From an uncultured Blastocatellia bacterium (GTDB lineage: Bacteria > Acidobacteriota > Blastocatellia > HR10), in contig CALHAI010000003.1 of NCBI GenBank assembly GCA_937934295.1, positions 205,098 to 269,097 on the forward strand: a stretch of 64,000 bases of DNA, given 5' to 3'. Shown here piece after piece: positions 53,126 to 60,123 of the stretch (the first letter of the stretch is position 1; each line of letters starts with the position of its first letter). A program made the translations under genes and the position numbers. The notes under the pieces are model-generated. The model saw only the letters and a program-made list of their open reading frames with translations, made no database searches and was not told the origin of the DNA.

Positions 53126-54109
53126 ATGAGAGATTTCGAATCGCCGTTCTTCATCGGCGTGGACATCGGCCGGACGATTCGCGCCGCGCTCGTGGATGAG
53201 CGTGGGCGCGTTTGGCTTCAGAGTCGCGTCCTGGCCGAACGGCGCGATCCACGCGCATTCCTCCGGCAAGTGATCGCCGTGCTGTGCGCGCTGCGCGATG
53301 CCGAGATGGCGCGCGGGCGCGTCGCCGCCATTGGGATCGGATGGCCCGGATTAATCGGTCAGCAGACGCCGCGTATCGCGCTGGCTTCACACCTGGTGGA
53401 TGTGACGGAGTGCGATGTCTACGGGGAGATTCGCGAGGCGCTCGGGGTGCCGCTCGTCTTCGAGAACGAAGCGAATGCGGCGGCCTATGGCGAATGGGCA
53501 TGCGGGGCCGCCCAGGGGCTTCACGATGTGTTCTACGTGACGATCGGGACAGGCATCGGCGCCGCGCTTATCCTGGGCGGACGTCTGCAACGCGGCGCAC
53601 ATGGGTTCGCCGGAGAATTCGGGCATGTGAAGGTCGAGTCGGGGGGAATCGAATGCGGCTGCGGAGGGCGCGGCTGCTTAGAGACGATCGCCTCCGGCCC
53701 CAACATCGTGCGGCGCGTGCGCGAGCGACTCTTCTCCGATCCCACGTTCTCGCTCTCACCGCTGGCCGTGCAAATGGAGGGCACGCTGAGCGTCCCCCAG
53801 ATCGTTCAAGCCGCACTTGATGGAGATGAGTTGGCGCGCGCCGTGCTTCGAGAGACGGGGCGGTATTTCGGCCTGGCCATCGCCAACGTCCTGAATCTGC
53901 TCGACGTTGAGATGGTCTGCCTGGGGGGGCCGGTCATGTTGGCCGGCGAGATCTTGCTCGACGCTGTCCGAAAGGAAGCGCGGAAGCATACCCTACGCAT
54001 GATCTTCGAGGGGTGTCGTTTCGCGATCGGGGCACTCGGACAGGACGCGGGCATCATCGGCGCGGCATTGCTCGCCCGCGATGCTGTCGCCGCGATGGCC
54101 AGCCCATGA
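53126..54109 (+). CDS. ROK-family sugar kinase (glucokinase-like)
   Basis: A 327-residue ROK kinase. FFIGVDIGRTIRAALVDERG is the ATP phosphate motif, FENEANAAAYGEW the sugar-binding/catalytic region, TIGTGIGAALILGGRL a phosphate loop, and the zinc site reads GHVKVESGGIECGCGGRGCLE. Predicted to phosphorylate glucose or an N-acyl-hexosamine. No ribosome binding site is seen before the ATG. It lies between the kinase and an amino-acid dehydrogenase-like gene, which does not indicate its sugar. Confidence 0.92.
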   Translation: MRDFESPFFIGVDIGRTIRAALVDERGRVWLQSRVLAERRDPRAFLRQVIAVLCALRDAEMARGRVAAIGIGWPGLIGQQTPRIALASHLVDVTECDVYGEIREALGVPLVFENEANAAAYGEWACGAAQGLHDVFYVTIGTGIGAALILGGRLQRGAHGFAGEFGHVKVESGGIECGCGGRGCLETIASGPNIVRRVRERLFSDPTFSLSPLAVQMEGTLSVPQIVQAALDGDELARAVLRETGRYFGLAIANVLNLLDVEMVCLGGPVMLAGEILLDAVRKEARKHTLRMIFEGCRFAIGALGQDAGIIGAALLARDAVAAMASP

Positions 54110-54190
54110 ACGCTCGTGGTGCGAAGACCACCTTGATGATGCCTGCGCGCTCACGCGCGGGAGAGAGAACGATCATGAAAGGAGGAACAT

Positions 54191-55183
54191 ATGCCGCTGC
54201 GCATCATTCAATATGGCGTCGGACCGATCGGGAGTGCCATCGTGCGCGTGCTCTTGGAACGGACGGGCGCGACGATCATCGGCGCTATTGACATCGCCGC
54301 CGATAAGGTCGGGCGTGATCTCGGCGAGGTCGTCGGCGCCTCTCCACTCGGCGTCCTCATCTCGGATCGCGCCGATGAGGTCCTCGCGCGAAAGGCCGAC
54401 GTCGTCGTCCATTCCACGTCTTCATATTTCGAGCAAGTCTTCGATCAATTGCTCGCTTGCGTGCGAGCGGGATCGCATGTCGTCTCGACGTGCGAGGAAC
54501 TGGCCTATCCGTTCCGCAAGTATCCCGAACTCGCCCATCGCTTGGACGAGGAGGCGAAAGCTGCTGGCGTCGCCGTGCTGGGGACTGGCGTGAATCCGGG
54601 CTTCGTGATGGATAAGCTGGTGCTCACCCTGGCGACCATATGCCAGCGCATCGAACGCATCTTCGTTCGTCGCGTGGTGGATGCCTCACAGCGTCGGCTT
54701 CCCCTGCAGCGAAAGATCGGCGCCGGGATGACGGTCGAAGAGTTCCGCGAGGCCGTGGAGGCTGGGCGTATCCGCCACGTTGGCTTGCCGGAATCGGTTG
54801 CGCTGATCGCCGAGGGACTGGGCATGGAGGTGGGGACGATCTCGGAGACGATTGAGCCGATCCTCGCCGAGGAGGATGTGAGGACCGAATATCTCCATGT
54901 GCGAGCGGGGCAGGTCGCTGGCGTGCGGCAGATCGGTCGTGGGCTCGTGGGCAATCAAGAGCGCATTCATCTCGATCTGCAGATGTACGTGGGTGCTAAA
55001 GAGCCCATGGATGAGATTCGCCTCTTCGGGACGCCGGACCTCTGCGCGCGAATCCCCGGAGGGACACATGGGGATCTGGCGACAGCCGCCGTCGTCGTCA
55101 ATTCGATCCCACTGCTGGTGCAAGCGCCGCCAGGATTGCGAACGGTCGTGGATCTTCCGGTGCGATTCGCGGCGACCTTCTGA
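54191..55183 (+). CDS. DapB-like dehydrogenase (2,4-diaminopentanoate dehydrogenase family)
   Basis: A 330-residue protein with a dihydrodipicolinate-reductase-like NAD(P) domain: IIQYGVGPIGSAIVRVLLE, then DVVVHSTSSYFEQV and VVSTCEELAYPF. Downstream motifs GTGVNPGFVMDKLVLTL and GLPESVALIAEGLG match the clostridial 2,4-diaminopentanoate dehydrogenase (Ord) type more than DapB, which is shorter. Such enzymes oxidatively deaminate diamino acids. AGGAGG precedes the ATG. A D-amino-acid transaminase gene follows after 36 nt, supporting an amino-acid catabolic pair. Confidence 0.85.
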   Translation: MPLRIIQYGVGPIGSAIVRVLLERTGATIIGAIDIAADKVGRDLGEVVGASPLGVLISDRADEVLARKADVVVHSTSSYFEQVFDQLLACVRAGSHVVSTCEELAYPFRKYPELAHRLDEEAKAAGVAVLGTGVNPGFVMDKLVLTLATICQRIERIFVRRVVDASQRRLPLQRKIGAGMTVEEFREAVEAGRIRHVGLPESVALIAEGLGMEVGTISETIEPILAEEDVRTEYLHVRAGQVAGVRQIGRGLVGNQERIHLDLQMYVGAKEPMDEIRLFGTPDLCARIPGGTHGDLATAAVVVNSIPLLVQAPPGLRTVVDLPVRFAATF

Positions 55184-55219
55184 AGTCGGAGGGGCGCGAT
55201 GCGCAAGAAGGAGGGGAGC

Positions 55220-56074
55220 ATGTCGGAAGGATTGGTATGGCTCAACGGAGAGATTCTGGATTTCGCCTCAGCGAAGGTCTCGGTCGAAGATCGGGGCTTT
55301 CAGTTCGGTGATGGGGTTTACGAGGTCGTGCGCGTCTATCAGGGGAAGCCGTTCGCTCTGATGGAGCATCTGGAGCGATTGCAGCGGAGCGCGAGAGAGA
55401 TCGAATTGCCATTGCCGCTCTCGCTCGCGGAGTTAGCCGCGGCGGCCGAGAGCCTCATCGCGCGCGCTGGGATTGCTGAAGCCGAGCTATATGTTCAGCT
55501 CACACGCGGAGCAGCGCGCCGGAACCATCTCTTCCCGCCGGACACGCCTCCGACGCTCGTGATGACCGTGCGGCCTGTGCGGCTCATCCCGCCGGAGCTG
55601 CGCGAGCGCGGGATTCGCGTCCTCACGGTGCCGGACGAGCGATGGGCGCGTTGCGATATCAAGTCCATCTGTTTGCTCCCGAATGTCTTGGCGAAGGAGC
55701 GGGCCCATCGCGCGGGAGCGTTCGAGGCGCTCTTCGTGCGCGATGGGTTGGTCATGGAGGGGACAAGCAGCAATGTCTTCGCTTGGACGGGGGAGGAACT
55801 GGTGACGCCGATCGCTGACCATCGCATCCTCTCCGGCATCACGCGGAGCTTCGTCTTGCAGTTGGCCCGGCAGCATGGGTACCGTACCGCTGAGTGCGAT
55901 CTCCCGCTGGCAGAACTCCGATCGGCGCGCGAGGTGATCATCGCCGGCACGGTCACCGAGCTTCTGGCCGTCATCGCCATTGATGAAGAGCCGGTGGGAG
56001 AAGGGAAGCCCGGCCCTATCTTCCGGCAGCTCTACGCGGCTTACCGACAGATGATCGCTGAACGCGTGCGCTGA
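55220..56074 (+). CDS. D-amino-acid transaminase (class IV, branched-chain/DAAT family)
   Basis: A 284-residue fold-type IV PLP aminotransferase. VSVEDRGFQFGDGVYEVVRVYQG opens the chain, the Schiff-base Lys is in RCDIKSICLLPNVLAK (Lys148), and EALFVRDGLVMEGTSSNVF carries the conserved Glu. DIKS and the GDGVYE loop favour DAAT over branched-chain transaminase. D-Ala/D-Glu supply for peptidoglycan, or D-amino-acid breakdown, are both possible. AAGGAGG lies before ATG 55220; an in-frame start at 55199 is weaker. Confidence 0.92.
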   Translation: MSEGLVWLNGEILDFASAKVSVEDRGFQFGDGVYEVVRVYQGKPFALMEHLERLQRSAREIELPLPLSLAELAAAAESLIARAGIAEAELYVQLTRGAARRNHLFPPDTPPTLVMTVRPVRLIPPELRERGIRVLTVPDERWARCDIKSICLLPNVLAKERAHRAGAFEALFVRDGLVMEGTSSNVFAWTGEELVTPIADHRILSGITRSFVLQLARQHGYRTAECDLPLAELRSAREVIIAGTVTELLAVIAIDEEPVGEGKPGPIFRQLYAAYRQMIAERVR

Positions 56075-56116
56075 AGAGCGCGATCGCGTCCGATCGAATC
56101 ATCAGGCCACTTCAAA

Positions 56117-56135
56117 TGAGGGGGGAAGCCCCTCA
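56117..56135. terminator. Hairpin between convergent transaminase and xdhC genes
   Basis: TGAGGGG and CCCCTCA form a perfect 7-bp stem with a 5-nt loop, midway between two convergent stop codons. No T-tract follows, but position suggests a shared terminator. Confidence 0.55.
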
Positions 56136-56166
56136 GGAGGTGTGAGCCTTCTCGGCGGCGAAGCGC

Positions 56167-57312
56167 TCAGTCGGTGTGAATCGGCTTCTGGCGTTCGCGC
56201 AGGAATGTCCCCGCTCGACGGTTCTTCACAGCCAAGACTTCGCTCACAATTGAGAGGGCGATCTGCTCCGGGCCTTCGGCGCCAATGTCCAGCCCTACCG
56301 GAGCATAGAGCTTCCGCACCTCTTCGGGGCGCAGCTCAATCCCTTGCTCACGCAGGTTTCGCAGTAGCAGCTCACGTCGCTCCTTCGGGCCGAGCAGGCC
56401 GATATATCCCACCGGACTCTTGAGCAGCCACATCAGGAGCTTCACATCTATCTGGAAGTTGTGCGTGAGCAGGACGACAAACGTTTCCGAGGTGAGCGGG
56501 AGATGCTCCGGCGCTTCCTCCGGATGGGCCAAGATCACGCGATCCGCCCAGGGGAAGCGGTCCAACGTGGCGAACTTCGGCCGATGGTCCACGACCGTGA
56601 CGCGAAAGCCCGCCTCTTGCGCGAGTCGAACCAACGGGACGGCATCGGCCCCGGCTCCGAAGATGACCATCTGTGGAGGAGGGAGGAAGCAATCAATGAA
56701 GACGCGCACGGCTTCGATCCATGAAGCACGTTCGCCGCCAAGCTGCGCGGGATCGTAGGTCAGCGTCTTCGACCGCCCCGAAGTCAGGAGAGGGCGGGCG
56801 TCGCGCTCGACCACGTCATCGAGCACCGCATCACCGAGCGTCCCCCAGGGCGACCCTTCAATCGGAATCAGACGTTTCGCCCCTAGCTTCAGCCCCGAAT
56901 TCTCCGGAGCGCCGACGAGCGTCACCAGCGCGACCGCGCGCTCATGCTCGAGCATCTGCCGCGCGCGCTCCAGGTACGGTTGCACGAACAGGAATGGCTC
57001 GATGAGCACGTCAATCTTCCCATTGCACCCCATCCCGAAGCCCCATACCAGTTCGTCCTCGCTCGTGAGATCATACCGCCTGAGGACCGGTTCCCCCTGC
57101 TCGAGCACGTGGCGCGTCCATTCCAGGATATCGCCTTCCAGACAGCCGGCGCTGATGCTGCCGATCATCTCCCCCTTCGGGGTGAGCAGGAGCTTCGCGC
57201 CTTCTCGCCGATAGGCCGATCCTTCCACGTGAACGACTGTCGCGAGGGCCGCCGGCTCCCCAGCCACACGCCGTTCGTCCAAAGCGCGCAAGATATCGCG
57301 CAGCTCCTTCAT
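56167..57312 (-). CDS. XdhC/CoxI-family molybdenum-cofactor maturation factor
   Basis: A 381-residue XdhC-like protein that binds Moco and helps sulfurylate and insert it into molybdenum hydroxylases. The N-terminal CoxI domain has GSAYRREGAKLLLTPKGEMIGSISAGCLEGDI with its conserved Cys. The C-terminal domain has the Rossmann motif VIFGAGADAVPLVRLAQEAGF and YIGLLGPKERRE. A molybdenum hydroxylase is encoded at 59629-63535 and is the likely client. The promoter at 57350-57378 is flanked by a 10-bp inverted repeat, suggesting separate regulation. Confidence 0.94.
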   Translation of the reverse strand: MKELRDILRALDERRVAGEPAALATVVHVEGSAYRREGAKLLLTPKGEMIGSISAGCLEGDILEWTRHVLEQGEPVLRRYDLTSEDELVWGFGMGCNGKIDVLIEPFLFVQPYLERARQMLEHERAVALVTLVGAPENSGLKLGAKRLIPIEGSPWGTLGDAVLDDVVERDARPLLTSGRSKTLTYDPAQLGGERASWIEAVRVFIDCFLPPPQMVIFGAGADAVPLVRLAQEAGFRVTVVDHRPKFATLDRFPWADRVILAHPEEAPEHLPLTSETFVVLLTHNFQIDVKLLMWLLKSPVGYIGLLGPKERRELLLRNLREQGIELRPEEVRKLYAPVGLDIGAEGPEQIALSIVSEVLAVKNRRAGTFLRERQKPIHTD

Positions 57313-57340
57313 AGGCGTCTCTCAACCCCGCTCTCTCGCA

Positions 57341-57400
57341 GGAAGGTTCATTGTAAATCGCGCTCTCCGCCGTAGCAAGATAAATCCGATTGAACCTTCC
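57341..57400. promoter_or_regulatory. xdhC promoter flanked by a 10-bp inverted repeat
   Basis: On the minus strand TTGCTA (57378-57373), a 17-nt spacer and TACAAT (57355-57350) form a good promoter. Perfect arms GGAAGGTTCA (57341-57350) and TGAACCTTCC (57391-57400) flank it, one touching the -10/+1 region and one upstream of -35. Their centres are 50 bp apart, close to five helical turns, as for cooperative or looping repressors. The binding protein is unknown. Confidence 0.6.
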
Positions 57401-57444
57401 TCGCCAGAGGGGCCGGCATTCCTCTACCTGCAAGCAGGAAGCCT

Positions 57445-58701
57445 TCACCTCGAACGCGCGCGATTTCGCTCATAAAGCATCATGAGGCCTGTCAGGACCA
57501 GAAGCCCTATCCCGAGCGCGCGGTAGAGCACGGGCAGCGTCAGTGCCGCCGCGAGGCGTCCTAGGCCGATCGCCGCGATCGCTTGCGTGGCGAACAATAG
57601 CGACCACGCGAGACCACTTGTGCGACCCCGAAGGCGCGCCGGAGTCCGCTCTTGAACAAGCGTCTGGGCCGGGACGAGAAACGCGGCCGCCGCCATCCCC
57701 ATCAGCAGAGCGCCGATGAGGACCTCGATCATGCGGGTGAGCACGGTCATCCCGATCAATCCGGCCCCGATCGCGGCAGCGCTCGCCCGAATGAGCCCCA
57801 TGCGCGAGAGGGTATGAACGTATCGGCCCACGAGCCAGAAGCCTCCCATGGCGCCCAGGCCTAACGCTGAGAGGAACAGGCCGAAGTCGCGCGGCCCGGC
57901 GCGCAGGACGTCGCGCGCGTAGATGACGCCGAACACATTGACGGCGTTCGTGATCACGATCATCGCCATCGCGAGGCTCATCACTGAGAGGAGCACTCGA
58001 TCGCGCACGAACCTGTCCAGGGCGTGATGCAGATCGCGCCAGAGGGAGTGAGACCGGCGCGCCGCCGACGCCTCAGGCCGCGGCGCGAGACGCGATAAAC
58101 AAAGGGCTGAGAAAACGAAGCTCGCCCCATTCAGGGCGAAACAGAAGCGCTCACCGAAACGCGCGATCACCGAACCGGCCAGGAGCGGAGCGATGATACC
58201 ATTCATCTGCTGCGTCTGCGCGCCGAGGGCATTGGCGGCTAAGAGCTCCTCGCGTCTCACCACATCGGGGAGTAACGCCAAGTGTGCGGAGAGGAAGAAA
58301 CACGTGGCGCATCCGGTCAGGAGAAGGATCGGATAGAGGAAACTCGGCTCCCACACGAGCCAGAGAAGGAACATCAAGCTCGCTCGAAAGCCCTCGGCGG
58401 CGATCATCACCTTTTGCGGACTGGTGCGATCCACGATGGTTCCCGCGAGCGGGAAGATCAAGGCCAAGGTGAGGAAGAAAAGAGCCGCCATCCCCCCAAG
58501 CTCTCCCACCGAGAGTTTGAAGCGGAATCCCCCGAAGCTCACGAGGGCGAACATCGCCAACCAACTTCCCAATCCGCTCACGGCTTGCGCCAGCCAGAGA
58601 GTTCGGAAATGGCGATTGCGCCAGACCTCCAGCATGGGCTTTCGCTTGCTCGCCGCGGTCCACTCGGGAGTAACCGAGTGAGGAGGTCCTGTGCTGTCCA
58701 T
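57445..58701 (-). CDS. MFS transporter (enterobactin-exporter/MFS_3-like)
   Basis: A 418-residue transporter with about twelve membrane helices. NRHFRTLWLAQAVSGLGSWLAMFAL opens helix 1 and resembles the EntS/MFS_3 group of exporters. The loop between helices 2 and 3 reads IVDRTSPQKVMIAAE, and LLAANALGAQTQQMNGIIAPLLAG follows helix 4. ATG 58701 lies 22 nt downstream of the tRNA-Gln gene on the same strand, so tRNA and transporter may share a transcript. An apparent longer frame runs through the tRNA and is rejected. Substrate unknown. Confidence 0.9.
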   Translation of the reverse strand: MDSTGPPHSVTPEWTAASKRKPMLEVWRNRHFRTLWLAQAVSGLGSWLAMFALVSFGGFRFKLSVGELGGMAALFFLTLALIFPLAGTIVDRTSPQKVMIAAEGFRASLMFLLWLVWEPSFLYPILLLTGCATCFFLSAHLALLPDVVRREELLAANALGAQTQQMNGIIAPLLAGSVIARFGERFCFALNGASFVFSALCLSRLAPRPEASAARRSHSLWRDLHHALDRFVRDRVLLSVMSLAMAMIVITNAVNVFGVIYARDVLRAGPRDFGLFLSALGLGAMGGFWLVGRYVHTLSRMGLIRASAAAIGAGLIGMTVLTRMIEVLIGALLMGMAAAAFLVPAQTLVQERTPARLRGRTSGLAWSLLFATQAIAAIGLGRLAAALTLPVLYRALGIGLLVLTGLMMLYERNRARSR

Positions 58702-58723
58702 CGCCAAGAGCCGATAATGAAAA

Positions 58724-58798
58724 TGGCTGGGAGCCAGGGATTCGAACCCCGATTCGCGGATCCAGAGTCCGCTGTCCTGCCCGTTGGACGAGCTCCCA
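58724..58798 (-). tRNA. tRNA-Gln (anticodon CUG)
   Basis: A 75-nt cloverleaf including the encoded CCA. Acceptor stem TGGGAGC/GCTCCCA, D-stem GTCC/GGAC, anticodon stem GCGGA/TCCGC with loop CTCTGGA (anticodon CTG), a 4-nt variable loop and T-stem CGGGG/CCCTG around TTCGAAT all pair correctly. It decodes CAG. A strong promoter precedes it and an MFS gene follows on the same strand. Confidence 0.95.
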
Positions 58799-58812
58799 GT
58801 TTCAGGACTTTC

Positions 58813-58842
58813 ACTATAGCGGGAGCGCGGTGGGGTTGTCAA
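58813..58842 (-). promoter_or_regulatory. tRNA-Gln promoter
   Basis: Perfect TTGACA (58842-58837), an 18-nt spacer and TATAGT (58818-58813); the mature tRNA begins about 15 nt downstream of the -10 box. Confidence 0.8.
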
Positions 58843-58922
58843 GAACGGCTTCCCGCGCACCAGGAAGTTCCACGTCATCCGCTGAGCGCTCTCGACAGAC
58901 GGGGTCGTCCCCTTTTCGCCCC

Positions 58923-58951
58923 TTGACGATCCCCAAGGCGTCGGATAGACT
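58923..58951 (+). promoter_or_regulatory. Promoter of the TetR-molybdenum hydroxylase operon
   Basis: TTGACG (58923-58928), a 17-nt spacer and TAGACT (58946-58951). Predicted +1 near 58958, immediately before the palindromic operator at 58961-59000. Confidence 0.65.
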
Positions 58952-58960
58952 CTCAGCATC

Positions 58961-59000
58961 TTTTGACCAGAGGATTGAAAAATTGAACAAATGGTCAAAA
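58961..59000. promoter_or_regulatory. Predicted TetR-family operator
   Basis: A perfect 9-bp inverted repeat, TTTTGACCA (58961-58969) and TGGTCAAAA (58992-59000). The second arm also belongs to an imperfect 16-bp palindrome, TTGAACAAATGGTCAA (58984-58999), of typical TetR half-site form. It begins just after the predicted +1 and spans the TTG start codon, so binding would block transcription of the regulator and the downstream enzyme genes. Confidence 0.65.
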
Positions 59001-59696
59001 TCAATTAGGAGGAAGGAACGGGTCGAACGGACGCGGCTCGAGATCCTGCGGTGCGCCGCCGAGGCATTTCGGCGAAACGGCTTCTCGGCGACGACGATGG
59101 ATGAAATCGCCCGGCGGCTGCATATGACGAAGGGGAATCTCTACTACTACTTCAAGAGCAAGGAGGAGATCATCTACGTCTGCCAGGATTACTCGCTCGA
59201 TCTGTTGCTCGCGCGATTGGAAGAGGTGCGGAGCAGCGGCGCGCCTCCCGATGAGCAGTTGCATCGGTTGATCCGAGAGCAGGTGGGCATCATCCTCGAT
59301 GAGCTGAAGGCGTCGGCCATGCACGCCGATTTCCAGATGCTCTCTCGGCGTCGTCTGACGAAGATCATTCAGAAGCGCGATCGGTACGAGCGCGGGCTTC
59401 GGGAGATCATTCGGGAGGGGATGGAGCGAGGGATCTTTCGGAAAGGGGATCCGAAGCTGCTTGGCTTCGCAATCCTCGGAGCGATCAACTGGACGGTTCG
59501 GTGGTTCTCTCCGCAGGGACCGCTGTCGGCGCAAGAGATCGGCGAAGCGTTCGCTGAGTACTTGGTTCGGGGTTTAAGAGCGGACCAGCCCGACTCCGAA
59601 CTGATGGGGTCGCGGGGAGGAGGGGCTTATGGGCGTACGTCTCATCACGCTGAGAGTGAACGGGGAGCAGCATCCACTCGCCGTGCCCGTGTATAA
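58983..59696 (+). CDS. TetR/AcrR-family transcriptional regulator
   Basis: A 237-residue regulator. The N-terminal helix-turn-helix is textbook: RTRLEILRCAAEAFRRNGF, TTMDEIARRLHMTKGNLYYYFKSKEEI. The C-terminal ligand domain ends in WTVRWFSPQG and EIGEAFAEYLVRGL, as in FadR/KstR2-like regulators that bind acyl-CoA thioesters. No ATG fits: TTG at 58983 with AGAGGA upstream is the best start. The gene overlaps the 2Fe-2S subunit gene by 68 nt, so it should be co-transcribed with the hydroxylase. Autorepression through the overlapping operator is predicted. Confidence 0.9.
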   Translation: MNKWSKSIRRKERVERTRLEILRCAAEAFRRNGFSATTMDEIARRLHMTKGNLYYYFKSKEEIIYVCQDYSLDLLLARLEEVRSSGAPPDEQLHRLIREQVGIILDELKASAMHADFQMLSRRRLTKIIQKRDRYERGLREIIREGMERGIFRKGDPKLLGFAILGAINWTVRWFSPQGPLSAQEIGEAFAEYLVRGLRADQPDSELMGSRGGGAYGRTSHHAESERGAASTRRARV

Positions 59697-60111
59697 GACG
59701 TTGCTTGAAGTCCTGCGCGAGGATCTGCATTTGACAGGGACGAAGCACGGGTGCGAGCTTGGGGAGTGCGGCGCGTGCACGGTCCTCGTGGATGGGGAGC
59801 CCGTTTTATCCTGTTTGGCGCTTCCCATTGAGCTTGAGGGCCGTGAGATCCTCACGATCGAAGGGCTCATGGAAGGCGGGCGCCCCCATCCGTTGCAGAG
59901 CGCCTTCGCCGAGATGGGGGCTGTGCAGTGTGGTTATTGTACGCCAGGCATCGTGCTCTCGGCCAAGGCCTTGCTGGATCGGAATCCCATGCCGACGCGG
60001 CAGGAGATCGCCGAGGCGCTCTCGGGGAACCTCTGCCGCTGCACGGGATACATCCAGATTCTGGATGCGGTGGAGCGAGCCGGGGCGCGAATGCGAGAGA
60101 GGCGCTCGTAA
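59629..60111 (+). CDS. Molybdenum hydroxylase small subunit, two [2Fe-2S] clusters
   Basis: A 160-residue iron-sulfur subunit of the xanthine dehydrogenase family. Plant-type cluster ligands are Cys42, Cys47, Cys50 and Cys62 (GCELGECGAC...SC); the second set is Cys101, Cys104, Cys136 and Cys138 (CGYC, CRC). It relays electrons between the molybdenum and FAD subunits. GGAGGAGG precedes the ATG inside the end of the TetR gene. With the next two genes it forms an alpha-beta-gamma enzyme like 4-hydroxybenzoyl-CoA reductase. Confidence 0.95.
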   Translation: MGVRLITLRVNGEQHPLAVPVYKTLLEVLREDLHLTGTKHGCELGECGACTVLVDGEPVLSCLALPIELEGREILTIEGLMEGGRPHPLQSAFAEMGAVQCGYCTPGIVLSAKALLDRNPMPTRQEIAEALSGNLCRCTGYIQILDAVERAGARMRERRS

Positions 60112-60123
60112 GGAGGAGAGCTG

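Noticed and set aside
58702..59004. N-terminal extension of the MFS transporter through the tRNA gene
   Set aside because: It would translate the tRNA-Gln sequence; ATG 58701 begins the transporter close to helix 1.
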